Assembly (NCBI GenBank): GCA_017625465.1 | Contig: JAGAKS010000001.1 | Location: forward strand, 62,001-126,000 | DNA: 64,000 nt | Reading direction: 5' to 3' | Source of the DNA: Clostridia bacterium | GTDB lineage: Bacteria > Bacillota > Clostridia > TANB77 > CAG-508 | Notes under the pieces: generated by a model | The model's input: only the letters and a program-made list of their open reading frames with translations | What the model was told of the DNA's origin: nothing | Databases searched by the model: none | Position numbers and translations under genes: made by a program | Shown here: in pieces, positions 25,789 through 34,083 of the stretch | Position numbering within the stretch: the stretch's first letter is position 1 | Layout of the letters: the number at the start of each line of letters is the position of its first letter

Positions 25789-27016
25789 TCATTCTAATAT
25801 TTCCTTAATCATAATATCTCCAAATATTGCATATCCCTTAGTTGGTTCACTCACAAGTACATTAGTAACTGCTCCGTACAAATTTTCCGTTTTGTATAAT
25901 AGGAGAACCAGATAAACCTCTGACTATTCCACCAGTCTTATTCAAAAGTTCATCATCTACAATTTCTATTAGCATACTTTTATTATTAAAATCATTATCA
26001 TAATAAATTTCTTGAATTTCTATTTTATAACTTTTTGTAATACTGTTTTCAATAGAGCATAACATCTCAGCCTCTCCTCTTTTTATTTCATTTCTTAACG
26101 CTACTTTTACTGGATTTAATTTAGTATTACTTAATAAAGCAAAATTATTTATTGTACCGTAAATTCCAAATTCAGTATTTTTCGTAACTTCGCCAAGTAC
26201 TGCTTGTCCACCTATTGCTCCTTTTATCTCTCCCGCCTTCCCATTTTCAGATTTTGTTATTGAAATAATTTTTGAATTAACTACTTCTCCAAAATCTATA
26301 TCAATAAGTTTTCCTGTATCATTATCTGTTATTCCATGTCCTAAGGCCGCAAATTTCTTACTCTTTGGTTCATAAAAACTTGTTGTTCCAACTCCAGTTG
26401 CAGCATCTTTTACCCACAAACCTAGTTTATATTCATCATTTTCTGTTCTAACTGGTTTAATATTAGCAGTAAGCATGCTTCCATCTCTTAATAAAGTTAA
26501 ATCTAAATTCTCGCCTTTAGATTTATTTACTTCTTCTTTTAAATTTTCTATTGAAGATATTTCTGTTTCATTTACTTTTATAATTGTATCTCCTTCTTTT
26601 ATGTCTAAATTTGCAAATGGTTTTACTAAATTATGCTCTTCGTTTTCTATTTCAGACATACCCACAATTAATATTCCATTTGTGTATAATTTTAGTCCAA
26701 TTACTTTTCCAAGAGGAACTACTTCATAATCTTCTAAAATAGTAACATCTATATCTTTTACATCTAACGCTCCAAAAAGCTTTATTTGTACATTACTTTT
26801 ATTTACATTCTCATTAGAAGCATTACTCGTTTCTACAGTTTGCATACCCCATAAAGTTTTAATATTCAATTCTTCGCCCGATAATAATATTGCTTCATTT
26901 GGAATATTACAAATACAAGCAACATATAAATATATTACAAATAAAAAGAAAATGGCTAAATAATCTAATAATTTTTTCATAAGATTATTATTGCCATTTT
27001 TCTTTATTTTACTCAT
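25789..27016 (-). pseudogene. spoIVB: SpoIVB-type PDZ serine protease with a late frameshift
   Basis: A TM segment (about residues 14-34), a PDZ domain (about 100-195, with PFANLDIKEGDTIIKVNE), and a SpoIVB S55-type protease domain follow. The likely catalytic His is in FAALGHGITDNDTG and Ser in GLSGSP. After GLSGSPIIQNGKFV the frame reads RSSY and stops at 25862. One base fewer near 25876 restores GAVTNVLVSEPTKGYAIFG, the canonical C-terminus, ending at 25789. SpoIVB triggers pro-sigma-K processing in sporulation. The start codon overlaps the end of the upstream pilus-operon gene (ATGAGTAA), with no ribosome site of its own. Truly broken, or a base error. Confidence 0.85.
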
Positions 27017-29540
27017 AAACTATTTTTACATTTAAGTCATGACAGTAAACATTATCTGCTAAATCTACTTTTTTAAGTTCTACTTTATTTAATTTTTGAT
27101 TTGCAAGTGAATGTGATTCTGGAATATGAATTGGAATAACCATAGTTTGAGGTGTTTTTTGTGCTAAATTTAAAACTACGTTATAATCTATCTCTTGACT
27201 ACCATTTAACCTTAGTCTAAAGTTAACCGTTGCCTCATTTGCATTATCACATTTTAAATCTCTTAAAGTAATCTCTATTTCTCTAATTTCAGAAATATCT
27301 CTTGTACTTGTTCCACTACCTATTAAAATATAATTGTCACCAGAAAATGTTTTTAACGTTGGATCTGGGTCTACATTTGCAAAAGTGTTTACTGGATTGT
27401 TATAATAAATCTCAAATCCATTTGAATCTGTAATTGCATTTGTTTTATATAAATTCTGTCTTTCTTTTCCAACAGCTGTATAATATGCTTTTCTTTTTAT
27501 TGGACTTAACATAGAAATTTTTATGTCATCACTATATCCTCTTGTTACATTTCCAGCAGCATCACTTGATAAATCTTTTTCATAATTACTAGCAATAGAA
27601 CATCTATAACAAGCTAAATTTCTATGGTCATAAGAATATAATTTTGTTGTTTTATTATATAATTTATCATATTTTACTTCTTTAGATTTAAAGCTTATAT
27701 ATTCTTTTGGATTTGCATCATCACCTAATAATTTATCACAATCAATTTTATGATATTCATCTTCAAGAGAAACTCCCGCTGTATTGTAATTTTCCTTATA
27801 AGTATAGAAGATTTCACTAGGAATAACTGTAAGCTCATTGTTTGTACTTGATGCAATTGCATAGTTATTATAATCTTTCATTCCACATTTTAATCCTTGT
27901 AGAAAAGAAACTACTGAAATTCTTGTAAGAATTTGATTCCATTCATCTTCTTTTATAACAGGCATTTGTACATTTCTAGCTTGTAGCATTTGATTATATG
28001 ATGAAATTGCCAAATTTAAATTATACTGAATATTATTTCTAATTACATTAAATCTATGTGAAGCAAAAGGAGAATCTTCTAATTCTGGATTTTTTTCTGT
28101 ATTAAAAATTACAGTATTGTCTTGGTCAATTATATTTCCTGCATCATCATATTCTTTAAATTTATGATATACATCAAACTCACTATCCGTAGTATAATTT
28201 TTATTATTCTCATTTTCAATAATTACGTCTTCAACAACATCTGATGCTTTTATAGCATTTCCTGGGGCAGCTTGTGTTCCACCTAAATTTTCATATACCC
28301 AATTTGAAAAGATTTGTGCTTTTACATAATATGAAATAGCACTTAAATTTGCAGCTGCATATTCTAAATTTTGAATTTCTGTTATATTGGCATCTTGGGT
28401 TTCATATAATTTTGTTAATTTTTCTCGTATTTGTACATAACTTAAATATCCGCCTTCACCGTTATCAATCCTATTGTATTTTATTTCTATTTCACTTCCA
28501 CCATCATCAGTTGTACGTTTTCCATTTTCCATAATAGGATCAATTTTTAAAGTAATATCATTTTGTCCAGATAAAATCATTTCTTCTGCTGTTATTTCAT
28601 TATAATCTAATATATCTGTTATACCACCAACATCTACTGATGTTACAGTATCTTTTGAAATAAGATAACCAGTTTTAGAATAATATGCTTTATTTGTATT
28701 ACTTCCAATTGTACCAGCAATTGTTAAATAATTATCTAAAGTATAATTAATGGTAATGTCAAAAGCATTATCTCTTTTATATCTTGCAGAATATGGCATA
28801 TATGATTTTAAAACATGTTCTTGATTATATTTAGTATTTCCTGTTGTTGGGTCTGGATCTCCTGGATTTTGCTTATTAGTATGTACTTGTGCACTATATG
28901 TTCCATCTTCATTTAAATATAGCATTTGACCGAATTCATATTTTATAGTACCTGGCAAAGCATTATATCTATCCATTTTTGCTGTTTCTGGTTCATTATT
29001 AGATGGATCATCATCTTTTTCCAAAGCATATTCAGCTGCGTCAAATTCATATACTCCAAACTCTACTAATTCATTGTTAGAATTTCTATAAGTACTTGTT
29101 CTTAAGTATCTTACTCCTCTATCTCCAACGTAAATGATATCATCTCCATTTTCTGGAGGATATGTAAGCACTTTTGGATTTCTTGTTGGAGAATAAATAT
29201 AATATCCATCATACAAAGTATATAATAGTGCAGGCACATAAGAATCAACAGCTGAATTTCCAGCATTAGAGATACCTAAATTTGTTGCTAAAGTATTGAA
29301 AAACACATTTGTTGATGCCTCAATTATACTTCTTAAAGAATCTGCAACAGTTGATAAATCTTCATTTGCTGTATTTATCTCAAAAGCTACCATAGCATCA
29401 TGTGTTGAATCTATTAATTTTGTATCATAAGAAGTTTGAATTGCAATTGTATCTACTTCAGCATGAATATAATATGAAAGTATTATAACTATTGGAAGTA
29501 TTATTATTGCAAAAACTACCGCTAAACTTTGTATTTTCAT
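27009..29540 (-). CDS. Large TadE/tip-like surface protein with N-terminal anchor
   Basis: An 843-residue protein and the largest of the pilus cluster. The N-terminus MKIQSLAVVFAIIILPIVII is a membrane helix with an almost absent leader, as in TadE-like proteins. Next come AEVDTIAIQTSYDTKLIDST and a helical region (about 45-110), then a long polar region with Asn/Asp/Tyr-rich, beta-looking sequence. The last 130 residues (from about 715: REIEITLRDLKC) look like a jelly-roll or beta-sandwich. Cysteines are few and clustered. A tip adhesin or surface subunit is plausible by size and place; no adhesin motif is recognised. It overlaps spoIVB by 8 bp. Confidence 0.7.
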   Translation of the reverse strand: MKIQSLAVVFAIIILPIVIILSYYIHAEVDTIAIQTSYDTKLIDSTHDAMVAFEINTANEDLSTVADSLRSIIEASTNVFFNTLATNLGISNAGNSAVDSYVPALLYTLYDGYYIYSPTRNPKVLTYPPENGDDIIYVGDRGVRYLRTSTYRNSNNELVEFGVYEFDAAEYALEKDDDPSNNEPETAKMDRYNALPGTIKYEFGQMLYLNEDGTYSAQVHTNKQNPGDPDPTTGNTKYNQEHVLKSYMPYSARYKRDNAFDITINYTLDNYLTIAGTIGSNTNKAYYSKTGYLISKDTVTSVDVGGITDILDYNEITAEEMILSGQNDITLKIDPIMENGKRTTDDGGSEIEIKYNRIDNGEGGYLSYVQIREKLTKLYETQDANITEIQNLEYAAANLSAISYYVKAQIFSNWVYENLGGTQAAPGNAIKASDVVEDVIIENENNKNYTTDSEFDVYHKFKEYDDAGNIIDQDNTVIFNTEKNPELEDSPFASHRFNVIRNNIQYNLNLAISSYNQMLQARNVQMPVIKEDEWNQILTRISVVSFLQGLKCGMKDYNNYAIASSTNNELTVIPSEIFYTYKENYNTAGVSLEDEYHKIDCDKLLGDDANPKEYISFKSKEVKYDKLYNKTTKLYSYDHRNLACYRCSIASNYEKDLSSDAAGNVTRGYSDDIKISMLSPIKRKAYYTAVGKERQNLYKTNAITDSNGFEIYYNNPVNTFANVDPDPTLKTFSGDNYILIGSGTSTRDISEIREIEITLRDLKCDNANEATVNFRLRLNGSQEIDYNVVLNLAQKTPQTMVIPIHIPESHSLANQKLNKVELKKVDLADNVYCHDLNVKIVYE

Positions 29541-29603
29541 TCACTTTTTTCCTTTTTAGATAATAATAAAGGTGGAATATTTTTCCACCCTTGATTTTAG
29601 TTA

Positions 29604-30137
29604 TTAGTTTGATCCTGTTGCTGAAACAATTCCTGAATGTTGAGCAGAAATTTGATATGTGTCGTTTCCTGAAATTGAATAAAAAGCTCCTCTTATTGTT
29701 TGTGCCATTGTTTTATTAGTGTTTTTTACACTTACAGATAAAATATCTCCTTCAGACATATTATATGTACCTGTTCCATTATCATCTGTAAGTACATCCA
29801 TAATTTGAGCAGTATAAACTGAATAATAAATATTTTCACCAATAACAGTTCCAGATGTCCATGCTGATTTTTTTCCAACATTTTCATCTAATACTTTTAC
29901 TTCTATTTCAATATCATAAGTATTTCCAGTAGCTTGTAAAGTACTAACTAATTTTTGATAATTAGTCATTGTAATTTTTCCTATCGCTCTTGAATTATCA
30001 ACAAATTCTGTTGTTGCTGTTTGTACTGAAAGTGATGACATATCATCTGTTCTTTCTGCTACTGACATTAGTGGGAATACAAACATTAATATTGCAGCAA
30101 GCAATATTGCTATTACTGTAATTAAAGTATCGCTCAT
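29604..30137 (-). CDS. Pilus-cluster single-TM protein
   Basis: A 177-residue protein with an N-terminal helix (MSDTLITVIAILLAAILMFV) that begins nearly at the start codon. A beta-rich soluble domain with a Ser/Thr/Asn bias follows. Unlike its upstream neighbours it lacks the FN..Y motif, and the segment after the helix (PLMSVAERTDDMSSLSVQTA) resembles TadE/TadF-type minor pilins. No cysteines and no lipobox. It sits 27 bp after the 232-residue gene and about 60 bp before the 843-residue gene. Minor pilin or adaptor is inferred from layout. Confidence 0.65.
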   Translation of the reverse strand: MSDTLITVIAILLAAILMFVFPLMSVAERTDDMSSLSVQTATTEFVDNSRAIGKITMTNYQKLVSTLQATGNTYDIEIEVKVLDENVGKKSAWTSGTVIGENIYYSVYTAQIMDVLTDDNGTGTYNMSEGDILSVSVKNTNKTMAQTIRGAFYSISGNDTYQISAQHSGIVSATGSN

Positions 30138-30164
30138 ACTTTCCTCCTTAAAATTTTCTTTTTA

Positions 30165-30863
30165 TTAGTTTAATTCTCTATAAATTATTACTATTTTTGT
30201 TTCAGGTTTTGCGTTTCCTGTAATTGTTTCAGTTCCATCTTCTGAAGAAATAGTATCTCCTTTGTACGCATATTCAATAAATTCTTCTTCGAATTTTGAA
30301 TCTCCATGTTTTTGTAATAAGTTGTTTTTAGTATAATCTACTCTTGTACCATTTATATAAGCACATTCTCCTCTTACAAATAAATCTACACGAGTTTTAA
30401 TGTCCTTACTTGTATTTCCAATCCAAGGTGCTTCAAACAAATATGGATTATTTTCTCCTGGAGTACCAGTTGCATCGGGCACACCATATAAAGACATTAA
30501 AGCCATTTGTTCACCAGTTCTTCTTGAAGCTATTGTACCAGCAGCTTTTCTAACTTTACCTTCGATATTTACATCAAATATTTGTATTAATTTGCCTTGC
30601 TTATTATATATTTGCACTGCAAAATTTTCTTTATAATATCTATACAAAGTTGGTATAATTGTATCGACAGTAACAGTTCTTTTGGTAATATTAGAATTTT
30701 CATTAATATTAATATTATCTAGATAATTTGTTTCATCTGCATAATACAAAAGTACTTTAGAAGTAGAAGTAGCAGTATTTAATAAATACATTGAAGCAGA
30801 TAATGCTATTACAAAAACTATCATTCCAAAGGCCATTTTCATGGCTTCAACTGCGTTCTCCAT
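30165..30863 (-). CDS. Pilus-cluster single-TM protein with M-E-N-A start
   Basis: A 232-residue protein starting MENAVEAMKMAFGMIVFVIA, with the same M-E/D-N/H-A opening as three upstream paralogues, and a membrane helix from about residue 8 to 30. TATSTSKVLLYYADETNYLD follows the helix; the FN..Y motif is absent. The mature part (about 200 residues) contains VPDATGTPGENNPYLFEAPW and a likely beta-rich region. GGAGGAAGT precedes the ATG. It is probably a minor pilin of the machine; family not otherwise recognised. Confidence 0.65.
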   Translation of the reverse strand: MENAVEAMKMAFGMIVFVIALSASMYLLNTATSTSKVLLYYADETNYLDNININENSNITKRTVTVDTIIPTLYRYYKENFAVQIYNKQGKLIQIFDVNIEGKVRKAAGTIASRRTGEQMALMSLYGVPDATGTPGENNPYLFEAPWIGNTSKDIKTRVDLFVRGECAYINGTRVDYTKNNLLQKHGDSKFEEEFIEYAYKGDTISSEDGTETITGNAKPETKIVIIYRELN

Positions 30864-30890
30864 ACTTCCTCCTACTTTTTCATTTCAAAT

Positions 30891-31376
30891 TTAGTTCTCA
30901 TCTGGAACAAACTCTACTTTATCATTTTCAGAATATTTTATAATAATTCCAGAAATTTGTTTACTTTTTGCATATACAAATTCAACAGTATAATAGTGTT
31001 TATCATCTATATCAGAAATTAAATTTTTCATCTTGCTAGTACCTTTTTCTTTTACAGTAGAATATATAAAAGAAAAATCGTCTACCTCATGAGCTTTATA
31101 TGCTATATCTACTAAAACATCAGCATTTTTACTGTTTTCTTCAGCATTTGATACAACTTGTTGAAGCATTCTTTTTACAGAAGTTCCTTTTTGTTTTCCT
31201 TTATAATGTAACCACATATTATTGAATTCGTTTGCATCTGTTAAACTCATTTTATCTTTGGCAGAATTAGTAAAGTCTTGGGAGCTTTTCATTACAAAAA
31301 GTCCCAAGCTCACTACTATTGCTATTACTATAACAATTCCAACCAAATATATAAATTTAAAAGAATTATTGTTCAT
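30891..31376 (-). CDS. Pilin-like protein with FN..Y motif
   Basis: A 161-residue protein: a hydrophobic helix (about residues 10-28), then SLTDANEFNNMWLHYKGKQK, then GTSVKRMLQQVVSNAEENSK. The order FN-x5-Y, then G-T-x-V-K-x-[ML]-[LI] and an Asn-containing helix, is shared with the next upstream gene (SAFNNQLDMY ... GTNVKALITT). The last third is a beta-rich domain with VEFVYAKSKQISGIIIKYSE. It lies 18 bp after that paralogue. The two probably arose by duplication and form pilus subunits together. Confidence 0.7.
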   Translation of the reverse strand: MNNNSFKFIYLVGIVIVIAIVVSLGLFVMKSSQDFTNSAKDKMSLTDANEFNNMWLHYKGKQKGTSVKRMLQQVVSNAEENSKNADVLVDIAYKAHEVDDFSFIYSTVKEKGTSKMKNLISDIDDKHYYTVEFVYAKSKQISGIIIKYSENDKVEFVPDEN

Positions 31377-31394
31377 ATTTTACCTACCATTATA

Positions 31395-31910
31395 TTAGTG
31401 GTCGTTACCTGCATAAGTTGTATCTAATTCATTTAAATCTTCACTTAATAAAGAACCTTTTTCATATTCGATAACAACACTATCAATTAAACCAGTTTCT
31501 GGACATGTATTAACAACTACATTGTAATAATGTCTAGCCTCAACTTTAGCTTTAGCTTTGTTAAAAGCTGATTGCATTGTTCCATCTGCTACTGTTGGTT
31601 TTACTTCGATTACTGTACCACCATTTGTTGGTTCAAGAAATAAATCTGGTAATTTTGTTTCTTCTTCTGCGTTTTCTTTACAGATAGAAGCCATAGTTGT
31701 AATTAAAGCTTTTACGTTTGTTCCAACTTGTCTATCTGAGTACATATCTAATTGATTATTGAATGCAGAAATATCTTGTTGAGAAATTTGTCCTGCAGCA
31801 TTTTGAATTGAGTTTGTAGAACTATTATAAATATACATACCTATAGCTATAATAAGTATAGATAATAAGATTGCACCTGCGATAATAAGTGCTTTTGAAG
31901 CGTTCTCCAT
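31395..31910 (-). CDS. Pilin-like protein with M-E-N-A start and FN..Y motif
   Basis: The start is set at the ATG at 31910, directly after AAGGAGGAAAAATTT; an in-frame ATG 57 bp upstream has no site and would ruin the shared N-terminus. The 171-residue product begins MENASKALIIAGAILLSILI, has a membrane helix to about residue 30, then ISAFNNQLDMYSDRQVGTNV and KALITTMASICKENA. A C-terminal beta-rich domain has VEARHYYNVVVNTCPETGLI. Two or three cysteines are present. With its strong ribosome site it is the best candidate for the major subunit of the cluster, but this is only a guess. Confidence 0.72.
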   Translation of the reverse strand: MENASKALIIAGAILLSILIIAIGMYIYNSSTNSIQNAAGQISQQDISAFNNQLDMYSDRQVGTNVKALITTMASICKENAEEETKLPDLFLEPTNGGTVIEVKPTVADGTMQSAFNKAKAKVEARHYYNVVVNTCPETGLIDSVVIEYEKGSLLSEDLNELDTTYAGNDH

Positions 31911-31984
31911 AAATTTTTCCTCCTTAGTTTTCTTTTGAATTTTTATGAAATACGATATATTTTTCAATATATCAACATTAAAGA

Positions 31985-32419
31985 CTATTTATTTAATGAC
32001 TCAAAAGTCATGCTAGAAATTCTTCCAGTATTTTTATGATATTCAATTTTAGTACATCTAAATCCTACTTCTCCAAAAAACTCTACGAAACTTTCTAAAC
32101 CAATTTCTTTAATTCTTTCCATCGGATAAGTTTGATTATTGTTTATTAGCTTTACATATATATTAATACTATTTTCTTCATTAGGAATATAACAACCGTT
32201 TTCATCTTTTGAAATTTCATATTTTTCGTTATTATCCATAGCTTTATTTATAACAGTTGTAATATCTACTCCACAAAGGTCTTCTTTGTTATAAAATTCA
32301 TATTCAGAATTAAATTTTTTTAATGCTCTTGTTTGTGCTTGCGCTTGTCTAAAATTCCAAAATAAAACAAGCATAATAATAAGAAAAATTACACAAATTG
32401 TAACTAAAATTTTTTTCAT
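31985..32419 (-). CDS. Pilin-like protein with FN..Y motif and its own promoter
   Basis: A 144-residue protein: KK before a membrane helix (ILVTICVIFLIIMLVLFW), then QTRALKKFNSEYEFYNKEDL and CGVDITTVINKAMDNNEKYE. That second block nearly repeats GVDVISVLNKAKSNNDKYV of the 308-residue paralogue, so the two share an origin although the rest differs. It ends with KIEYHKNTGRISSMTFE, a C-terminal form related to that of the other FN..Y proteins. It lies 100 bp after the 202-residue gene with a strong promoter in the gap, so it and the genes after it can be expressed separately. Confidence 0.7.
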   Translation of the reverse strand: MKKILVTICVIFLIIMLVLFWNFRQAQAQTRALKKFNSEYEFYNKEDLCGVDITTVINKAMDNNEKYEISKDENGCYIPNEENSINIYVKLINNNQTYPMERIKEIGLESFVEFFGEVGFRCTKIEYHKNTGRISSMTFESLNK

Positions 32420-32437
32420 ACTCTCACCGTACTATAT

Positions 32438-32466
32438 ATTATATATTATCTCGAAATTTTTTTCAA
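32438..32466 (-). promoter_or_regulatory. Internal promoter of the pilus cluster
   Basis: TTGAAA and TATAAT with a 17-bp spacer on the minus strand, in the only sizeable gap of the cluster. It would boost or uncouple the distal pilin-like genes from the motor genes. Confidence 0.7.
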
Positions 32467-32518
32467 TATCTAATCAAAAAATGGTGATATTTTGTTGGTT
32501 CTTGTAAATACTATTTTA

Positions 32519-33127
32519 TTAACCTTTCCGAGTAACTTCTGAATACATTATAGCATCTTCATTGTCTACATTTACATCAAAATAATATTCATATATTGTT
32601 TCAGCATTTGAATTATAATTTGGACTTGAAATATCTACTATTTTTACATTATTATATTGTTTTAAAAAATCATAAAAATCTACTGTTTCTGAATCTCTAA
32701 AATCTGTTTTTGCTCTAGCAGATTCTAATGTCATATTTTTTATAAATTTATTTTCCGGTTGATTTTCAATTGGATAGATATAATATGTATCTGAACCACA
32801 TTCAACAGCAAGTGTTAGGCTATTGGTTGCATCATAATCATTAGCTTTATTAACACTTAAAGCTAAATTAGCACATGTTATAACATCTGATGCAGTATTA
32901 CCTTTAACAATAAATGCATAACCATAATCTGCACCTTGTTGCTCTGTAACTTTTGTATAAGCATCAAACTGTCCATTAAATTTTATCACTTGAGCCGTTA
33001 TTTGTGTTTCTTCATAAGTCTGTCCCAGCCTTGCTCCATTACGAAAAACATAAACAAGTGCTGATAAAACCATTAATGCAATTAACATTCCAGCACCCAT
33101 ATACAAAGCTTTTACTGCATTATCCAT
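32519..33127 (-). CDS. Pilin-like protein with M-D-N-A start and FN..Y motif
   Basis: A 202-residue protein beginning MDNAVKALYMGAGMLIALMV, with a membrane helix from residue 8 to about 28. ITAQVIKFNGQFDAYTKVTE carries the FN..Y motif, and then GADYGYAFIVKGNTASDVIT. A C-terminal domain with ENQPENKFIKNMTLESARAK and a Tyr-rich beta region closes the protein. It lies 16 bp after the 308-residue paralogue. By start, helix position and motif it belongs to the same minor-pilin-like family. No prepilin peptidase site of the G-F-x4-E type is visible. Confidence 0.7.
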   Translation of the reverse strand: MDNAVKALYMGAGMLIALMVLSALVYVFRNGARLGQTYEETQITAQVIKFNGQFDAYTKVTEQQGADYGYAFIVKGNTASDVITCANLALSVNKANDYDATNSLTLAVECGSDTYYIYPIENQPENKFIKNMTLESARAKTDFRDSETVDFYDFLKQYNNVKIVDISSPNYNSNAETIYEYYFDVNVDNEDAIMYSEVTRKG

Positions 33128-33143
33128 ATTTCTCTCCTATATT

Positions 33144-34070
33144 CTATATTTCTCTAAAAACCATTTTCACGATTCTTCCTGTTTTTTCACTTACAACTGT
33201 TTGGTCAGAATCGCATTTGAATTTTCTAGTTTTTAAATCATAAGTTGCTGGCTTCCAAACGGCTTTTGACCAACCAGTTTGAAAGAATGTATCTAAACTA
33301 CCTGCTCCACCTCTATTATTAATTGTTTGAGACATAACTGTTGATTGAGTAAGTAATTGAGCTAAAGTATTATGCTCCATTGCATTTTTTTCAATCCATT
33401 CATCTTTATATGGTGTAACATTTGGATCATCTGGAATTGAAGCTCTATCACTATCTTTTCCAATAATATGATATTCACCTGCTGCTACATTTGTTGTTAT
33501 TATTTGAGACTTAAATTCTAATCCATCCCAATAATTACTTCTACCATATATTAAAGCTTGGTAGTCTGAAGATGGAGCTTTGAATTTATTTATATCACTA
33601 ACTTTATAATGTGTAATGGGAGTAGTTGATGAACAAGGTCCAGCAAGACTATTTTCATCTTCATGCATTGATTCTATCGGCATATAGTCTCTTTCTGATA
33701 CTCTATTAAGCCCTGATTCTAAATAACTAACTTCCATAGTTTCTTCTAGTTTTGATTTTGTTTCTACAACAATGTCTATAATAAAATCAACATTATACCC
33801 GCCACCAGTAACAAATAATTCTTGTACATATTTATCATTATTACTCTTGGCTTTGTTTAGTACAGAAATAACATCTACACCATACATAATTTTTTTATCA
33901 TACGCAGTATATTCATTATTAAAAGCTGCAATTTGCGAAGCTTCCAAATTAATATCTTGCTCAGTAGGAAGAGTTGTCAAACTTGAAAACACAAAGGCAA
34001 CTAAACTTAGTATCATAATTGCAAATAGCATTCCACCTACCATTAAAAAGGCTTTATTAGCATGTTCCAT
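33144..34070 (-). CDS. Large pilin-like protein with M-E-H-A start and FN..Y motif
   Basis: A 308-residue protein beginning MEHANKAFLMVGGMLFAIMI, with a membrane helix to about residue 30. The FN..Y block is SQIAAFNNEYTAYDKKIMYG, followed by VDVISVLNKAKSNNDKYVQE, which closely matches the 144-residue paralogue. A large insert (about 100-250) with Asp/Ser/Thr-rich, loop-like sequence makes it the longest of this set, and the end returns to the common beta pattern (TGRIVKMVFREI). It is the first pilin-like gene after the platform gene, 13 bp downstream. Probably a large minor pilin. Confidence 0.7.
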   Translation of the reverse strand: MEHANKAFLMVGGMLFAIMILSLVAFVFSSLTTLPTEQDINLEASQIAAFNNEYTAYDKKIMYGVDVISVLNKAKSNNDKYVQELFVTGGGYNVDFIIDIVVETKSKLEETMEVSYLESGLNRVSERDYMPIESMHEDENSLAGPCSSTTPITHYKVSDINKFKAPSSDYQALIYGRSNYWDGLEFKSQIITTNVAAGEYHIIGKDSDRASIPDDPNVTPYKDEWIEKNAMEHNTLAQLLTQSTVMSQTINNRGGAGSLDTFFQTGWSKAVWKPATYDLKTRKFKCDSDQTVVSEKTGRIVKMVFREI

Positions 34071-34083
34071 TTAGGCTTCTCCT

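Noticed and set aside
31911..31967. An upstream ATG for the pilin-like gene at 31395-31910
   Set aside because: It lies before AAGGAGG and would add 19 polar residues in front of the conserved M-E-N-A start shared with paralogues.
27009..34070. Classic prepilin cleavage sites (G-F-x4-E) in the pilus proteins
   Set aside because: None of the eight proteins shows it; their helices start within about ten residues of the first Met, so I do not call them processed type IVb pilins.
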